Of a stretch of DNA of 64,000 nt, positions 40,678-48,954 are shown in pieces. Origin of the DNA: Capnocytophaga catalasegens (GTDB lineage Bacteria; Bacteroidota; Bacteroidia; Flavobacteriales; Flavobacteriaceae); contig NZ_BPMA01000016.1 in NCBI RefSeq assembly GCF_026005215.1, forward strand, positions 144,167 through 208,166, in the 5' to 3' direction. Numbering within the stretch: position 1 is the first letter of the stretch; every line of letters begins with the position of its first letter. The position numbers and the translations under genes are program-made. The notes beneath the pieces were generated by a model. The model searched no databases and was not told the DNA's origin. It saw nothing but the letters and a program-made list of their open reading frames with translations.

Positions 40678-40977
40678 CTAAAAAAATTCGAGATACATAA
40701 CGATAAAAGCCGTTACAAAGACCCATAGTAACACGCCCCTTGCTCGGGTATCGAACGAACGTTTGAGAAACAAAAAGAATGCTCCCAAACTAAGTAGCGC
40801 AGCTATGGAAACAATCGCTCCTAAGTGTCCTTCTTGATAGGCTATTAGTAAAAAAGTCTCCAAATCGTTTTTTGAAAAAAGAAGCCACCAAAGGAGTACT
40901 CCCAGCGTGTTGGTGATAGTTCCCACAAGGAAACCAATACCTAAATCGATTAAAATTCGTTTTTTATTTCTTTTCAT
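40678..40977 (-). CDS. Small membrane protein of unknown family
   Basis: This 99-aa protein has three hydrophobic helices at about 10-32, 50-70 and 80-98, connected by short charged loops; it starts with a Lys/Arg cluster (KRNKKR), which favours a cytoplasmic N-terminus. I do not recognise a family. The ATG at 40977 overlaps the last 14 bases of surE, so it is translated from the surE transcript. Flavobacterial genomes may have equivalents next to surE. Confidence 0.7.
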   Translation of the reverse strand: MKRNKKRILIDLGIGFLVGTITNTLGVLLWWLLFSKNDLETFLLIAYQEGHLGAIVSIAALLSLGAFFLFLKRSFDTRARGVLLWVFVTAFIVMYLEFF

Positions 40978-41749
40978 CAAAGTTCCAAGTATTTAATTGT
41001 CTGATAGCGTGATATGAAGTAAGGTCAAATTGAACAGGAACAACTGAGATATATCCGTTTTCTAATGCCCATTCGTCGGTATCTTCGCCTTTGTCTTCGT
41101 TGATAAACTTACCTGTAAGCCAGTAATAATTGCGCCCTTGCGGATTGATTCGTTTGTCAAATTCTTCGACCCAGCGTGCTTTGGCTTGTCTGCATATTTT
41201 TACACCTTTGATGTCGTTACGTTTCAGGTTAGGGATATTAACGTTGAGAACTGTTCCTTTGGGTAGTCCGTTTTGTAGAACATTCAAAGTGATTTGTTTA
41301 ATGAAACTTCGTGCTTGCGAAAAATCGGCATTCCAACTGAAATCTAAAAGAGAAAAGCCAATGGCAGGAATTCCTTCGATGCCGGCTTCAACAGCAGCAC
41401 TCATAGTACCAGAATAGATGACATTGATTGAAGAATTCGACCCATGATTGATGCCGCTCACACACAAATCGGGGGTTCTTTTCAAGATTTCGTGTTTGGC
41501 AATTTTGACACAATCGGCGGGCGTGCCACTACAACTATATTCGTTTTGTACTCCGTTATCGATTTTGCGAGGCGAGATATAGAGTGTTGAATCAATGGTA
41601 ACGGCGTGTCCTTTTCCGCTCTGCGGCGAATCGGGAGCAACGACAACCACTTCGCCTATTTCGTTCATTATTTTGATAAGTTCGCGAATACCTGGGGCGG
41701 TTATTCCATCATCGTTTGTTATTAAGATTAAAGGTTTTTTTTCTGACAT
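40964..41749 (-). CDS. surE: 5'-nucleotidase SurE
   Basis: SurE is a metal-dependent nucleoside 5'- and 3'-monophosphate phosphatase implicated in stationary-phase survival. LITNDDGITAPGI with the metal-binding DD, VAPDSPQSGKGHAVT, and CSGTPADCVKIA and GINHGSNSS are family hallmarks. The ATG at 41749 (261 aa) was chosen; an upstream start at 41821 would add 24 non-conserved residues. The final bases overlap the small membrane gene. Confidence 0.95.
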   Translation of the reverse strand: MSEKKPLILITNDDGITAPGIRELIKIMNEIGEVVVVAPDSPQSGKGHAVTIDSTLYISPRKIDNGVQNEYSCSGTPADCVKIAKHEILKRTPDLCVSGINHGSNSSINVIYSGTMSAAVEAGIEGIPAIGFSLLDFSWNADFSQARSFIKQITLNVLQNGLPKGTVLNVNIPNLKRNDIKGVKICRQAKARWVEEFDKRINPQGRNYYWLTGKFINEDKGEDTDEWALENGYISVVPVQFDLTSYHAIRQLNTWNFDEKK

Positions 41750-42014
41750 TGATTGGATATATATGTATAAAAGTCCGTAAAAGTATAGTAAAAAATTCTT
41801 TTGCGCAAACATATCTGTCAAAAAACGTATTTTTTAACAAAATGCTTTTGTTTCCGTTTCTTTCTTTCAGCAAATTTTATGCCGAAAATAAAATATATTT
41901 TGAATAAAAAACCATTGTGAAGGAAAATAGAAAAATAGAACAGACAAAAAGACGTTTTAACAATATTTGGAATGATTTTTGCTATAAAATAAATTCGTTT
42001 AAAATGATATTATA

Positions 42015-42221
42015 ATGGATAAAATGCAATTTAAAACCAATTTCAAATGCCAAGGCTGTGTTGATAAAGTAGCTAAAGAATTCGATATGAATGAGCAAAT
42101 AAAAAGCTGGAAGGTCGATTTGACCTCATCGGATAAGACCTTGGAGGTAGAGACTTCGCTTTCGGAAAGTGAAATACAGGCACTTGTGAGCAAGGCGGGA
42201 TACAAAGCAGAGGTTAAATAA
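42015..42221 (+). CDS. Small HMA-domain metal-binding protein
   Basis: This 68-aa single-domain protein has a heavy-metal-associated ferredoxin-like fold. The metal ligands C12-x-x-C15 sit in KCQGC, and the remaining pattern (DLTSSDKTLEVE, SKAGYKAE) fits the family. Such proteins carry Cu(I) to P-type ATPases; the copper ATPase at 57362 is a plausible partner, but they are far apart and this pairing is unproven. A second ATG at 42024 is a possible start. Confidence 0.85.
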   Translation: MDKMQFKTNFKCQGCVDKVAKEFDMNEQIKSWKVDLTSSDKTLEVETSLSESEIQALVSKAGYKAEVK

Positions 42222-42307
42222 AAGTTAAATACGTAAATTTTTGTAACCAAAACCTTATTTGCTACGTATAAGAGTATGTAGCGTTAATTTTATTTTTAGA
42301 AAAACCA

Positions 42308-43171
42308 ATGAGACAACTTAAAATTACCAAACAGGTAACCAACCGAGAGACTGCATCGTTAGACAAGTATTTGCAAGAGATAGGCAAGGTCGATTTGATT
42401 TCTGCTGATGAAGAAGTAGAACTGGCACAGCGTATAAAAAGCGGCGACAAGATTGCGCTGGAACGGCTAACCAAAGCGAATCTTCGCTTTGTGGTTTCGG
42501 TAGCTAAACAATACCAAAATCAAGGACTCACGCTTCCAGACCTTATCAACGAAGGCAATTTAGGACTTATCAAAGCTGCCCAACGCTTTGACGAAACACG
42601 CGGTTTCAAATTTATTTCGTATGCCGTGTGGTGGATACGTCAGTCTATCTTGCAGGCGCTTGCTGAACAGTCGCGAATTGTTCGACTACCTCTGAATAAG
42701 ATTGGGTCAATTAACAAAATCAATAAGATGTATGCTTATTTGGAGCAAGCTCACGAACGCGTACCTTCCGCAGAGGAAATAGCCAGAGAGTTGGATATGT
42801 CGGTCAATGACGTAAAGGAATCGATGAAAAACTCGGGACGCCATATATCAATGGATGCTCCTTTGGTAGAGGGAGAGGATTCTAATCTTTACGATGTGTT
42901 GCGCAGCGGTGAATCGCCCAATCCTGATAAAGAGTTAATGCACGAATCGCTTAAAACCGAGATAGAACGTGCATTGGAAACACTTACTCCTCGTGAGGCT
43001 GATGTTATCCGTTTGTATTTTGGGTTGAACGGACAGCATCCGCTTACGCTTGAAGAAATAGGAGAGACGTTCGACCTTACAAGAGAGCGTGTTCGTCAAA
43101 TAAAAGAGAAAGCCATTCGAAGATTAAAGCACACTTCACGAAGTAAAATCTTGAAAACCTATTTAGGCTGA
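42308..43171 (+). CDS. rpoD: Primary RNA polymerase sigma factor, RpoD/SigA-like
   Basis: This 287-aa group 1-like sigma factor lacks the long N-terminal region 1.1 and acidic insert, as in Bacteroidota. It has region 1.2 near 18-50, region 2 ([18 protein letters not shown], then [13 protein letters not shown]), region 3 near 150-200, and region 4 with the helix-turn-helix ([19 protein letters not shown]). Such sigma factors recognise the TTTG/TAnnTTTGC promoters that recur here. Terminator follows at 43199. Confidence 0.95.
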   Translation: MRQLKITKQVTNRETASLDKYLQEIGKVDLISADEEVELAQRIKSGDKIALERLTKANLRFVVSVAKQYQNQGLTLPDLINEGNLGLIKAAQRFDETRGFKFISYAVWWIRQSILQALAEQSRIVRLPLNKIGSINKINKMYAYLEQAHERVPSAEEIARELDMSVNDVKESMKNSGRHISMDAPLVEGEDSNLYDVLRSGESPNPDKELMHESLKTEIERALETLTPREADVIRLYFGLNGQHPLTLEEIGETFDLTRERVRQIKEKAIRRLKHTSRSKILKTYLG

Positions 43172-43198
43172 ATTATTTTTTTTATGTTATAAATGTAA

Positions 43199-43230
43199 AG
43201 CTTCTTAGTATTGTACTAAGAAGTTTTTTT
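43199..43230 (+). terminator. Terminator after rpoD
   Basis: A perfect 10-bp stem (CTTCTTAGTA with TACTAAGAAG) with a three-base loop is followed by seven T residues. Confidence 0.88.
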
Positions 43231-43368
43231 ATAAATAGCTATGTAGAATAGAATTATATAATGAAAAGTATTTAATATTTACTTTTCTTTTTTTATTAAA
43301 ATAAATACTAAAATTATATAAATGTTTTACTAATCTAAGTCGAAGCTTTTTAAAATAAGTTGTAAATA

Positions 43369-43397
43369 TGATTTCTTGACTTCGCTCGAAATGACAG
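43369..43397. other. Short REP-like element
   Basis: The stretch around CTTCGCTCGAAATGACAGG stands out as GC-rich within very AT-rich DNA. It forms an imperfect dyad (ATTTC to GAAAT, and TTCG-CTCGAA). From memory, similar sequences are dispersed in flavobacterial intergenic regions, but I cannot check copy number here. Confidence 0.35.
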
Positions 43398-43406
43398 GAG
43401 GATATC

Positions 43407-43448
43407 TATAAATGATAAATAGGTATTTATAAATGATAGATAGGTAAT
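43407..43448. repeat. Two 21-bp direct repeats
   Basis: Two adjacent 21-bp units, starting at 43407 and 43428, share TATAAATGATA and ATAGGTA, differing at a few positions. Non-coding. Confidence 0.75.
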
Positions 43449-43519
43449 TGTAAATTACAGCATAGTTATTATAAATAAAATAAAAAATATTAAAAATTTA
43501 TTTTTAATAAAAAAATAGA

Positions 43520-43686
43520 TAAAATAATTGTATATCCGGTTAGTGTAATAAATAATTTTCATTGTGGTAATTTACCAAAAACATAAAATATAATTATCTT
43601 ATTTTCAATGGTATTTTTTATTTTTGAATTCTATTTTTTGGCAAATAGATTTTTTTATTAGTGATTACGGAGATACATTAAAATAA
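43520..43686 (-). mobile_element. MITE-like element, copy A
   Basis: A 151-153-bp non-coding element (about 43527-43679) is bounded by imperfect terminal inverted repeats (ATTGTATATCCG and, on the other strand, AATGTATCTCCG; 10 of 12 match). It is flanked by an 8-bp direct repeat TAAAATAA at 43520-43527 and 43679-43686. Its reverse complement aligns over its whole length with 52406-52560, about three-quarters identical by eye with a 2-base gap. There is no transposase ORF. In AT-rich DNA the 8-bp repeat alone is weak; the second copy is the strong evidence. Confidence 0.7.
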
Positions 43687-43750
43687 ATAATAAATATATA
43701 TTTTCAATATGTTTTTTTATAATAATTAGAAGAATTAGTTATATTCTAAA

Positions 43751-43939
43751 TGGAATGTTATTTATTCTATATAGAATACTATTTATTCAACATTGAATGT
43801 TGTTTGTTATAAGTTGAATCTTATTTATTCTATATGGAATACTATTTATTATACCTTGAATATTGTTTATTATAAGTTGAATCTTATTTATTCTATATGG
43901 AATACTATTTATTATACCTTGAATATTGTTTATTCTATA
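43751..43939. repeat. Nine 21-bp tandem repeats with 63-bp higher-order period
   Basis: Nine contiguous units start every 21 bp from 43751 to 43919, each with a core GAAT then TTTATT. The consensus is roughly T-T/G-GAAT, two variable bases, T, A/G, TTTATT. Units 4-6 and 7-9 form two nearly identical 63-bp blocks (43814-43876 and 43877-43939), so the array grew in two steps. A stray related unit lies at 44004-44024. No ORF, spacer or inverted-repeat structure accounts for it. Confidence 0.92.
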
Positions 43940-44176
43940 TTTATTTTTATAAATTATATAATGAATTAAGATAATTTGTATTTTTTTATTTATAATTTAA
44001 AGTAGAATGCTATTTATTCTATACATACTATTTTATAATCTATATTACTTACTCCATATTGTTTAATATCTATTGCCTAATTCCTAATCTCTAAACGTTA
44101 AACGCTATTGTCTATTTATCATTCGGTATATGCAGCACATGATTTGATTAAGAAAAAAATATTTTTAGTACAAAAA

Positions 44177-44209
44177 TTTGTTTTAGTCAAAAAAAAGAAA
44201 TACATTTGC
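44177..44209 (+). promoter_or_regulatory. Near-ideal Bacteroidota promoter
   Basis: TTTG at 44177-44180 and TACATTTGC at 44201-44209 are separated by 20 bp, as the -33/-7 model expects. It lies 36 bp before the ATG of the coiled-coil gene. Confidence 0.8.
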
Positions 44210-44245
44210 GACAAAATTTATAAATTAGTAAATAAAAAAAATAGC

Positions 44246-44554
44246 ATGGCAAAGTCATATTCAGAGAAAATAATAGCAACTAAGCTAATGATAGACGGGA
44301 TAAAAGAACATAAAGATAGTCTCCCACACGGGGTAAGCATAGATATTGCTACCAAAATGGAAGAGCTTCGCTCAAAGATAGAAACCCTCAATAGTGAGCA
44401 AGAAAGTCTAAAAGCAGAACTTAAAAGAAAAACAGATACCATAACCAAAGAGTTTCAGGAGCTTGACAAGATTTATAACGATGCAAAAAAACGCATTAAA
44501 TTGGATGTAGAGCAGACACTATGGCGAAAATTTGGTATTGAAGATAAGAAATAA
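44246..44554 (+). CDS. Small coiled-coil protein of unknown function
   Basis: This 102-aa soluble, highly charged helical protein has long heptad-like stretches (about residues 35-80, MEELRSKIETLNSEQESLK) and a basic/aromatic C-terminus (WRKFGIEDKK). No family is recognised. The ATG at 44246 is used as it follows the near-ideal promoter; a longer frame from 44108 runs through the promoter. A strong terminator follows, so the gene is a single-gene unit. It is bordered by the repeat region on the left. Confidence 0.75.
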   Translation: MAKSYSEKIIATKLMIDGIKEHKDSLPHGVSIDIATKMEELRSKIETLNSEQESLKAELKRKTDTITKEFQELDKIYNDAKKRIKLDVEQTLWRKFGIEDKK

Positions 44555-44570
44555 TACGTCTTTATATCAG

Positions 44571-44607
44571 AAAAACCTTTCAAGTACTTAGTACTGAAAG
44601 GTTTTTT
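44571..44607 (+). terminator. Terminator after the coiled-coil gene
   Basis: The stem AAAAACCTTTC/GAAAGGTTTTT continues after one bulge as AGTAC/GTACT around a TTA loop, ending in a T-run. Confidence 0.9.
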
Positions 44608-44776
44608 AATTAAAAATCTATGAAAAAATTTAACACTGCGAAGTAAAGACTTCAAAAAAGAAAAATTCTAACCAAAGATTGAATAAATGCAGTTGCAAAA
44701 TACGTGAATTTTATTTTAATATGCAAGAAAATAAAAAAACTTTTTTGTAAAAAAATATTTTAAACAATAAAATAGT

Positions 44777-45427
44777 ATGATTTTAGCACCTTCTATCTTA
44801 GCTGCCGATTTTGCAAACCTTCAACGCGATGTGCAGATGATAAATCAAAGCCAAGCAGATTGGTTTCATATTGATATTATGGACGGGGTTTTCGTTCCAA
44901 ATATCTCGTATGGTATGCCTGTACTCGAAGCAATAAACAAGTACGCCAACAAGCCCTTAGATGTGCATTTGATGATAATTGACCCTGACCGATATATTGA
45001 AGTATTCAAAAAATTGGGTAGCGATATACTCACGGTTCATTATGAGGCGTGCAAGCACTTGCATCGAACAATTCAAGCGATAAAAAACCAAGAAATGAAG
45101 GCAGGTGTGGCGCTAAATCCGCATACACCCGTTAGCGTATTAGAAGACATTATTGCTGATGTTGATTTGGTGCTTATTATGAGCGTAAATCCGGGTTTCG
45201 GCGGGCAATCTTTCATTGAAAATACCTATAAAAAGGTGCGCCAAGCCAAAGAATTGATATATAAAAACCATTCTACGGCACTTATTGAGGTAGATGGGGG
45301 CGTAAGTAGTCAGAATGCTCGCCAACTTATTGAGGCAGGTGCAGATGTGTTAGTGGCAGGTAGTTTTGTTTTTCGTTCGGAAAATCCGACCCAAACAATT
45401 CAAGAAATGAAATCAATTGTTTTGTAA
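44777..45427 (+). CDS. rpe: Ribulose-phosphate 3-epimerase
   Basis: Rpe interconverts ribulose 5-phosphate and xylulose 5-phosphate in the pentose phosphate pathway. The 216-aa TIM barrel shows LAPSILAADF, HIDIMDGVFVPN, VHLMI, SVNPGFGGQSFI and EVDGGVSSQNA with the catalytic aspartates and metal-ligand histidines. It is alone between a terminator and the DUF721 gene 83 bp downstream. Confidence 0.97.
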   Translation: MILAPSILAADFANLQRDVQMINQSQADWFHIDIMDGVFVPNISYGMPVLEAINKYANKPLDVHLMIIDPDRYIEVFKKLGSDILTVHYEACKHLHRTIQAIKNQEMKAGVALNPHTPVSVLEDIIADVDLVLIMSVNPGFGGQSFIENTYKKVRQAKELIYKNHSTALIEVDGGVSSQNARQLIEAGADVLVAGSFVFRSENPTQTIQEMKSIVL

Positions 45428-45510
45428 AAAATAGTTTCGTAGGAGAATTTTCTATTTTGTATCTGAAAAAAATAGAAAAATAGTATGAATATATATAATT
45501 ATGGTATGAA

Positions 45511-45804
45511 ATGAGCAGAGACAACGATATAAATTCTCTAAGTGAGCTACTCAAACGAGCAGTTCAGAAGAATAATTGGGAATATGGCATAGATAAAGTA
45601 CGGGTCAAACAAGCCTGGAACAAAATAGCTGGAATGGGCGTAGAGCGATATACCCAAGCGGTTAATTTACAAGGAACTACACTAATTGTAAGTTTATCAT
45701 CTGCTGCGCTTTGCCAAGAATTGAGCTACGGGAAAACCCGTATGATAGAATTGATAAACGAGGAGTTAGGCAAAGAAGTTGTTAAGGAAATCATTTTGAA
45801 ATAA
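45511..45804 (+). CDS. DUF721 (DciA-like) protein
   Basis: This 97-aa protein matches the DUF721/DciA family, with the conserved pattern AWNKIAGMGVERYTQAVNL and the C-terminal helix CQELSYGKTRMIELINEELG. DciA in some bacteria acts with DnaB helicase at replication initiation; the Bacteroidota homologues are assumed to do likewise but this is not shown. It is followed by the PorP/SprF promoter. Confidence 0.88.
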   Translation: MSRDNDINSLSELLKRAVQKNNWEYGIDKVRVKQAWNKIAGMGVERYTQAVNLQGTTLIVSLSSAALCQELSYGKTRMIELINEELGKEVVKEIILK

Positions 45805-45842
45805 AAAAAAATGATGAAAAACAGAAAAAATGTTAAATAAAA

Positions 45843-45874
45843 TTTGCTTAGTTTCGTTTTTTTTGTACTTTTGT
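45843..45874 (+). promoter_or_regulatory. Promoter of the PorP/SprF gene
   Basis: TTTG at 45843-45846, a 19-bp spacer and TACTTTTGT at 45866-45874 fit the -33/-7 consensus. The ATG follows at 45922. Confidence 0.75.
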
Positions 45875-45921
45875 CCCCGATTTAAATGTTTTATAACACA
45901 AAGAAGATAAATTTTAGATTG

Positions 45922-46851
45922 ATGAAAAGAAGTAAGATTATTGCAATCGTGGGATTGTTTATGTTGCTTACACTGCAAGGGTATGCGCAACAAGAGTCGC
46001 AATACACACAATATATGTATAATCCTATCCTAATTAACCCGGGATATGCAGGGTCGAGAGGTGTACCAAGTATTTTTGGTCTGCATCGTTCACAATGGGT
46101 TGGATTAGATGGTGCACCTAAAACAAGTGCTTTAAGCTTTCATATGCCTTTTGAAAGTAAGAAAGTAGGCTTGGGCGCATCTATTTACCACGAAACTATT
46201 GGTCCGCAAACCACTAATACATTGATGATTGACTTCTCCTACACCTTACTCTTTGATAATAATTCCAAATTGGCTTTGGGACTCAAAGGAAGTGGAGGTT
46301 TTTATAATTTCGATTGGACGAAAATACATCTGGCAGACCCGAATGACTCTTGGCGTATCAATGGTCCGAATAATGTTTTCTCGCCCAACGTTGGAGTAGG
46401 AGTGTATTGGTATACAGACAATTACTACTTAGGTGTTTCTGTGCCTAACTTGCTTACCAGCAAGACTTTCAGCCGAAAAGAAAATGAAGTCTCAACCGTT
46501 GATAACATACAACATTATTATTTGATAGGAGGATACGTGTTTGACCTGTCCGAAAATGTAAAATTCAAACCCGCAGTACTTTCCAAAATCGTCAAAGGAA
46601 GCCCTTTACAGCTTGACTTGTCGGCAAACTTTATGTTCAATGAAAAATTCGTGCTTGGCGCAGCCTACCGATGGAGTGCCGCAGTGAGTTTAATGGCTGG
46701 TTTTCAGGTAAATCGCAATTGGTTTATCGGATATGCTTATGATTGGGAAACTACCGATTTGCGCAGATATAATTCGGGGTCGCACGAAATATTCTTACGA
46801 TACGAATTTATGAGAGATTTGAGAAGAGTTGTCTCTCCTCGATTTTTCTAA
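45922..46851 (+). CDS. PorP/SprF family T9SS-associated outer-membrane protein
   Basis: This 309-aa beta-barrel has a signal peptide (about 1-22, ending GYAQ). The PorP/SprF opening QQESQYTQYMYNPILINPGYAGSRG, split here as QESQYTQYMYNP and INPGYAGSRG, is unmistakable; the C-terminus ends in F. In Flavobacteriia each type B T9SS substrate tends to be paired with a PorP/SprF paralogue that anchors it or helps export. The ATG at 45922 follows from the signal peptide. The next gene starts 29 bp later and encodes the OmpA-type partner, so the two form an operon. No type B substrate gene is adjacent. Confidence 0.93.
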   Translation: MKRSKIIAIVGLFMLLTLQGYAQQESQYTQYMYNPILINPGYAGSRGVPSIFGLHRSQWVGLDGAPKTSALSFHMPFESKKVGLGASIYHETIGPQTTNTLMIDFSYTLLFDNNSKLALGLKGSGGFYNFDWTKIHLADPNDSWRINGPNNVFSPNVGVGVYWYTDNYYLGVSVPNLLTSKTFSRKENEVSTVDNIQHYYLIGGYVFDLSENVKFKPAVLSKIVKGSPLQLDLSANFMFNEKFVLGAAYRWSAAVSLMAGFQVNRNWFIGYAYDWETTDLRRYNSGSHEIFLRYEFMRDLRRVVSPRFF

Positions 46852-46880
46852 AATATGTATAAGTTAAAATAAAAATAGTA

Positions 46881-48857
46881 ATGGAAAAAAAGATAAAATT
46901 AGCAATTGCTTGTGTGTTTTCTTTGGTATTTACATTCGGATTCTCCCAAGAAAAAGAACAAAAAAAAGCAGACGAATTATATAAAAAGTACGCCTATGTC
47001 GATGCTATCAAAGTCTATGAGCGTATTGCCGAAAAAGGTTATGTAAATCAAGATATTCTTCAAAATTTAGGCAATGCCTATTACTTTAATGCCGATTACA
47101 AAAGCGCATTGAAGTGGTACGACCAATTATTCCAACTGGCAAAAACAGATAACAAAGTTAAACTCTCTTCCGAATATTATTATCGATATGCTCAAACCCT
47201 CAAATCGCAAGAGCGATACGATGAAGCCAATACAATAATGTCGGAATTTGTTAAAATGGCAAAAACCACAGACCAAAGAGCCAAACTCTTTGAACGTAAT
47301 AAAGATTACTTGAAAGAAATAAAAGACAATTCAGGTCGCTTCACCCTAACTCCCGTTTCAATCAATACACCTTATTCCGAATACGCCACAGCCTTCTACG
47401 GAGATAACGAAGTTGTTTTCACAGCAAGTAGAAAACCAGGTTTTCTAACACGCTCAGCCGAATGGACAGGTGATAGTTATTACGATTTATATAAAACAAC
47501 CCGTCAGAAAGAAAACCTAAGCGGAGAACATAAATTCTCTTCAGTACTTAATACAACTCTTAACGAGTCGACACCTGTATTTACCAAAGATTTAAAAACA
47601 ATTTATTTCACGCGCAATAACTATACTGATGGTAAAAAGAAAACAGACAACGAAAATACTATCTTGCTGAAATTATACAAATCAACTCAAAAAGACAATG
47701 GCGAATGGACAGAAGCAGTTGAACTTCCTTTCAATAGTAACCAGTATAGCACTGCACACCCCGCGCTTTCTCCCGATGGTAAGTATTTGTACTTTGCTTC
47801 CGATATGAATGGAACAAAAGGCAAGTCAGATATCTTCCGAGTAACTATCAATCCTAACGGAACATATGGAAAACCAGAAAACTTAGGAGAACGTATCAAT
47901 ACCGAAGGACGCGAAACGTTTCCGTTTGTTTCCGATGATAATGTGTTATATTTTTCTTCTGATGGCTTACCAGGATTAGGAGGATTAGACATTTTCGGAG
48001 TGAAAATAAACGAAGATGGCTCGCTGGGACGCGTGCAAAATATCGGACGACCTGGTAATAGCCCCGATGATGACTTTGCTTTCGTTGTCAATGCACAAAC
48101 TCGTCAAGGTTTCTTGACCTCAAACCGAAAAGGAGGCAAAGGAAAAGATGATATTTATGGATTTATTGAAAATCCTGCATTAGTATTTGATTGTCAAAAA
48201 GTAATAAAAGGTATTGTAAGAGACATTGACACCAAAGAAGTTTTAACAGAAGTTAAAGTAACTCTCTCAGACCAACAGCAAAGTGAAATAGCTTCTCTTA
48301 CCAATGACACCAAAGGTGAATTTGATTTTGGTAAAAGAATTGTAGATTGCAATGATGATTACGTATATGTACGCGCTCAAAAAACAGATTACGCTCCCGC
48401 CGAAGAAAAAGTAAATATTGTTGAGCAAGGAGATGAAGTATATGCTGAAATTTTCTTGAAAACAACGCGTAAACCACTTACAGTAGGAGATGATTTAGCG
48501 AAGTTTTTCGATATAGAAATTATTTATTTTGATTTTGACAAATCGAATATCCGCCCCGATGCAGCGATAGATTTAGCCAAAGTAGTTGAAGTGATGAAAG
48601 AACATCCGACAATGAAAATAGCCATTAAATCGCATACAGATAGTCGAGGGTCAGATAGCTATAATATGTCACTTTCTGACCGAAGAGCCAAATCAACACG
48701 TGAATGGATGATCAAAAATGGAATATCACCTAATCGATTAACAGCAAAAGGTTATGGAGAAAGTCAATTAGTAAATGGTTGTTCTAACGGAGTTCCTTGT
48801 ACAGAAGAAGAACATCAACTTAACAGACGTAGTGAATTTATTATTACTGAAATGTAG
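46881..48857 (+). CDS. OmpA-family protein with TPR and PD40 repeats (PorE-like)
   Basis: This 658-aa exported protein has a signal peptide (about 1-22). Order: TPR helices (about 28-140); a PD40/WD40-like beta-propeller (about 160-420, blades such as FSPDGKYLYFASD-type); a carboxypeptidase-regulatory-like fold (about 440-530); and a C-terminal OmpA peptidoglycan-binding domain (about 540-658) with SHTDSRGSDSYNMSLSDRRA, including the diaminopimelate-binding Asp and Arg. The same architecture is known in PorE, which links T9SS ring complexes to the wall. The terminator at 48884 follows. A role anchoring PorP/SprF is inferred. Confidence 0.93.
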   Translation: MEKKIKLAIACVFSLVFTFGFSQEKEQKKADELYKKYAYVDAIKVYERIAEKGYVNQDILQNLGNAYYFNADYKSALKWYDQLFQLAKTDNKVKLSSEYYYRYAQTLKSQERYDEANTIMSEFVKMAKTTDQRAKLFERNKDYLKEIKDNSGRFTLTPVSINTPYSEYATAFYGDNEVVFTASRKPGFLTRSAEWTGDSYYDLYKTTRQKENLSGEHKFSSVLNTTLNESTPVFTKDLKTIYFTRNNYTDGKKKTDNENTILLKLYKSTQKDNGEWTEAVELPFNSNQYSTAHPALSPDGKYLYFASDMNGTKGKSDIFRVTINPNGTYGKPENLGERINTEGRETFPFVSDDNVLYFSSDGLPGLGGLDIFGVKINEDGSLGRVQNIGRPGNSPDDDFAFVVNAQTRQGFLTSNRKGGKGKDDIYGFIENPALVFDCQKVIKGIVRDIDTKEVLTEVKVTLSDQQQSEIASLTNDTKGEFDFGKRIVDCNDDYVYVRAQKTDYAPAEEKVNIVEQGDEVYAEIFLKTTRKPLTVGDDLAKFFDIEIIYFDFDKSNIRPDAAIDLAKVVEVMKEHPTMKIAIKSHTDSRGSDSYNMSLSDRRAKSTREWMIKNGISPNRLTAKGYGESQLVNGCSNGVPCTEEEHQLNRRSEFIITEM

Positions 48858-48883
48858 AAGTTAATAAAATAAATATATGCGAA

Positions 48884-48916
48884 AGCAGAAATCATATGAT
48901 TTCTGCTTTTTTTCTT
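48884..48916 (+). terminator. Terminator after the OmpA-family gene
   Basis: A perfect 12-bp inverted repeat (AGCAGAAATCAT with ATGATTTCTGCT) with almost no loop is followed by T-rich sequence. Confidence 0.9.
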
Positions 48917-48954
48917 GAAAAAAATAGTAATTTTACACTTTCAAAAGAACGAAC

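Larger units (their letters stand above)
43231..44200. other. Large gene-poor AT-rich region
   Basis: Nearly a kilobase without a credible gene. It contains the REP-like stretch, the paired 21-bp repeats, MITE copy A and the nine-unit array described separately. The rest is simple AT-rich sequence with runs of A and T. No tRNA, rRNA or recognisable ncRNA is visible. Confidence 0.7.

Noticed and set aside
27705..43171. Mobile island or defence system
   Set aside because: Genes in this stretch are standard housekeeping functions with normal operon spacing; no integrase, restriction, toxin-antitoxin or cas gene is visible.
43520..43686. Insertion sequence with its own transposase
   Set aside because: The element is only about 150 bp and has no ORF that could encode a transposase, so only a non-autonomous element is supported.
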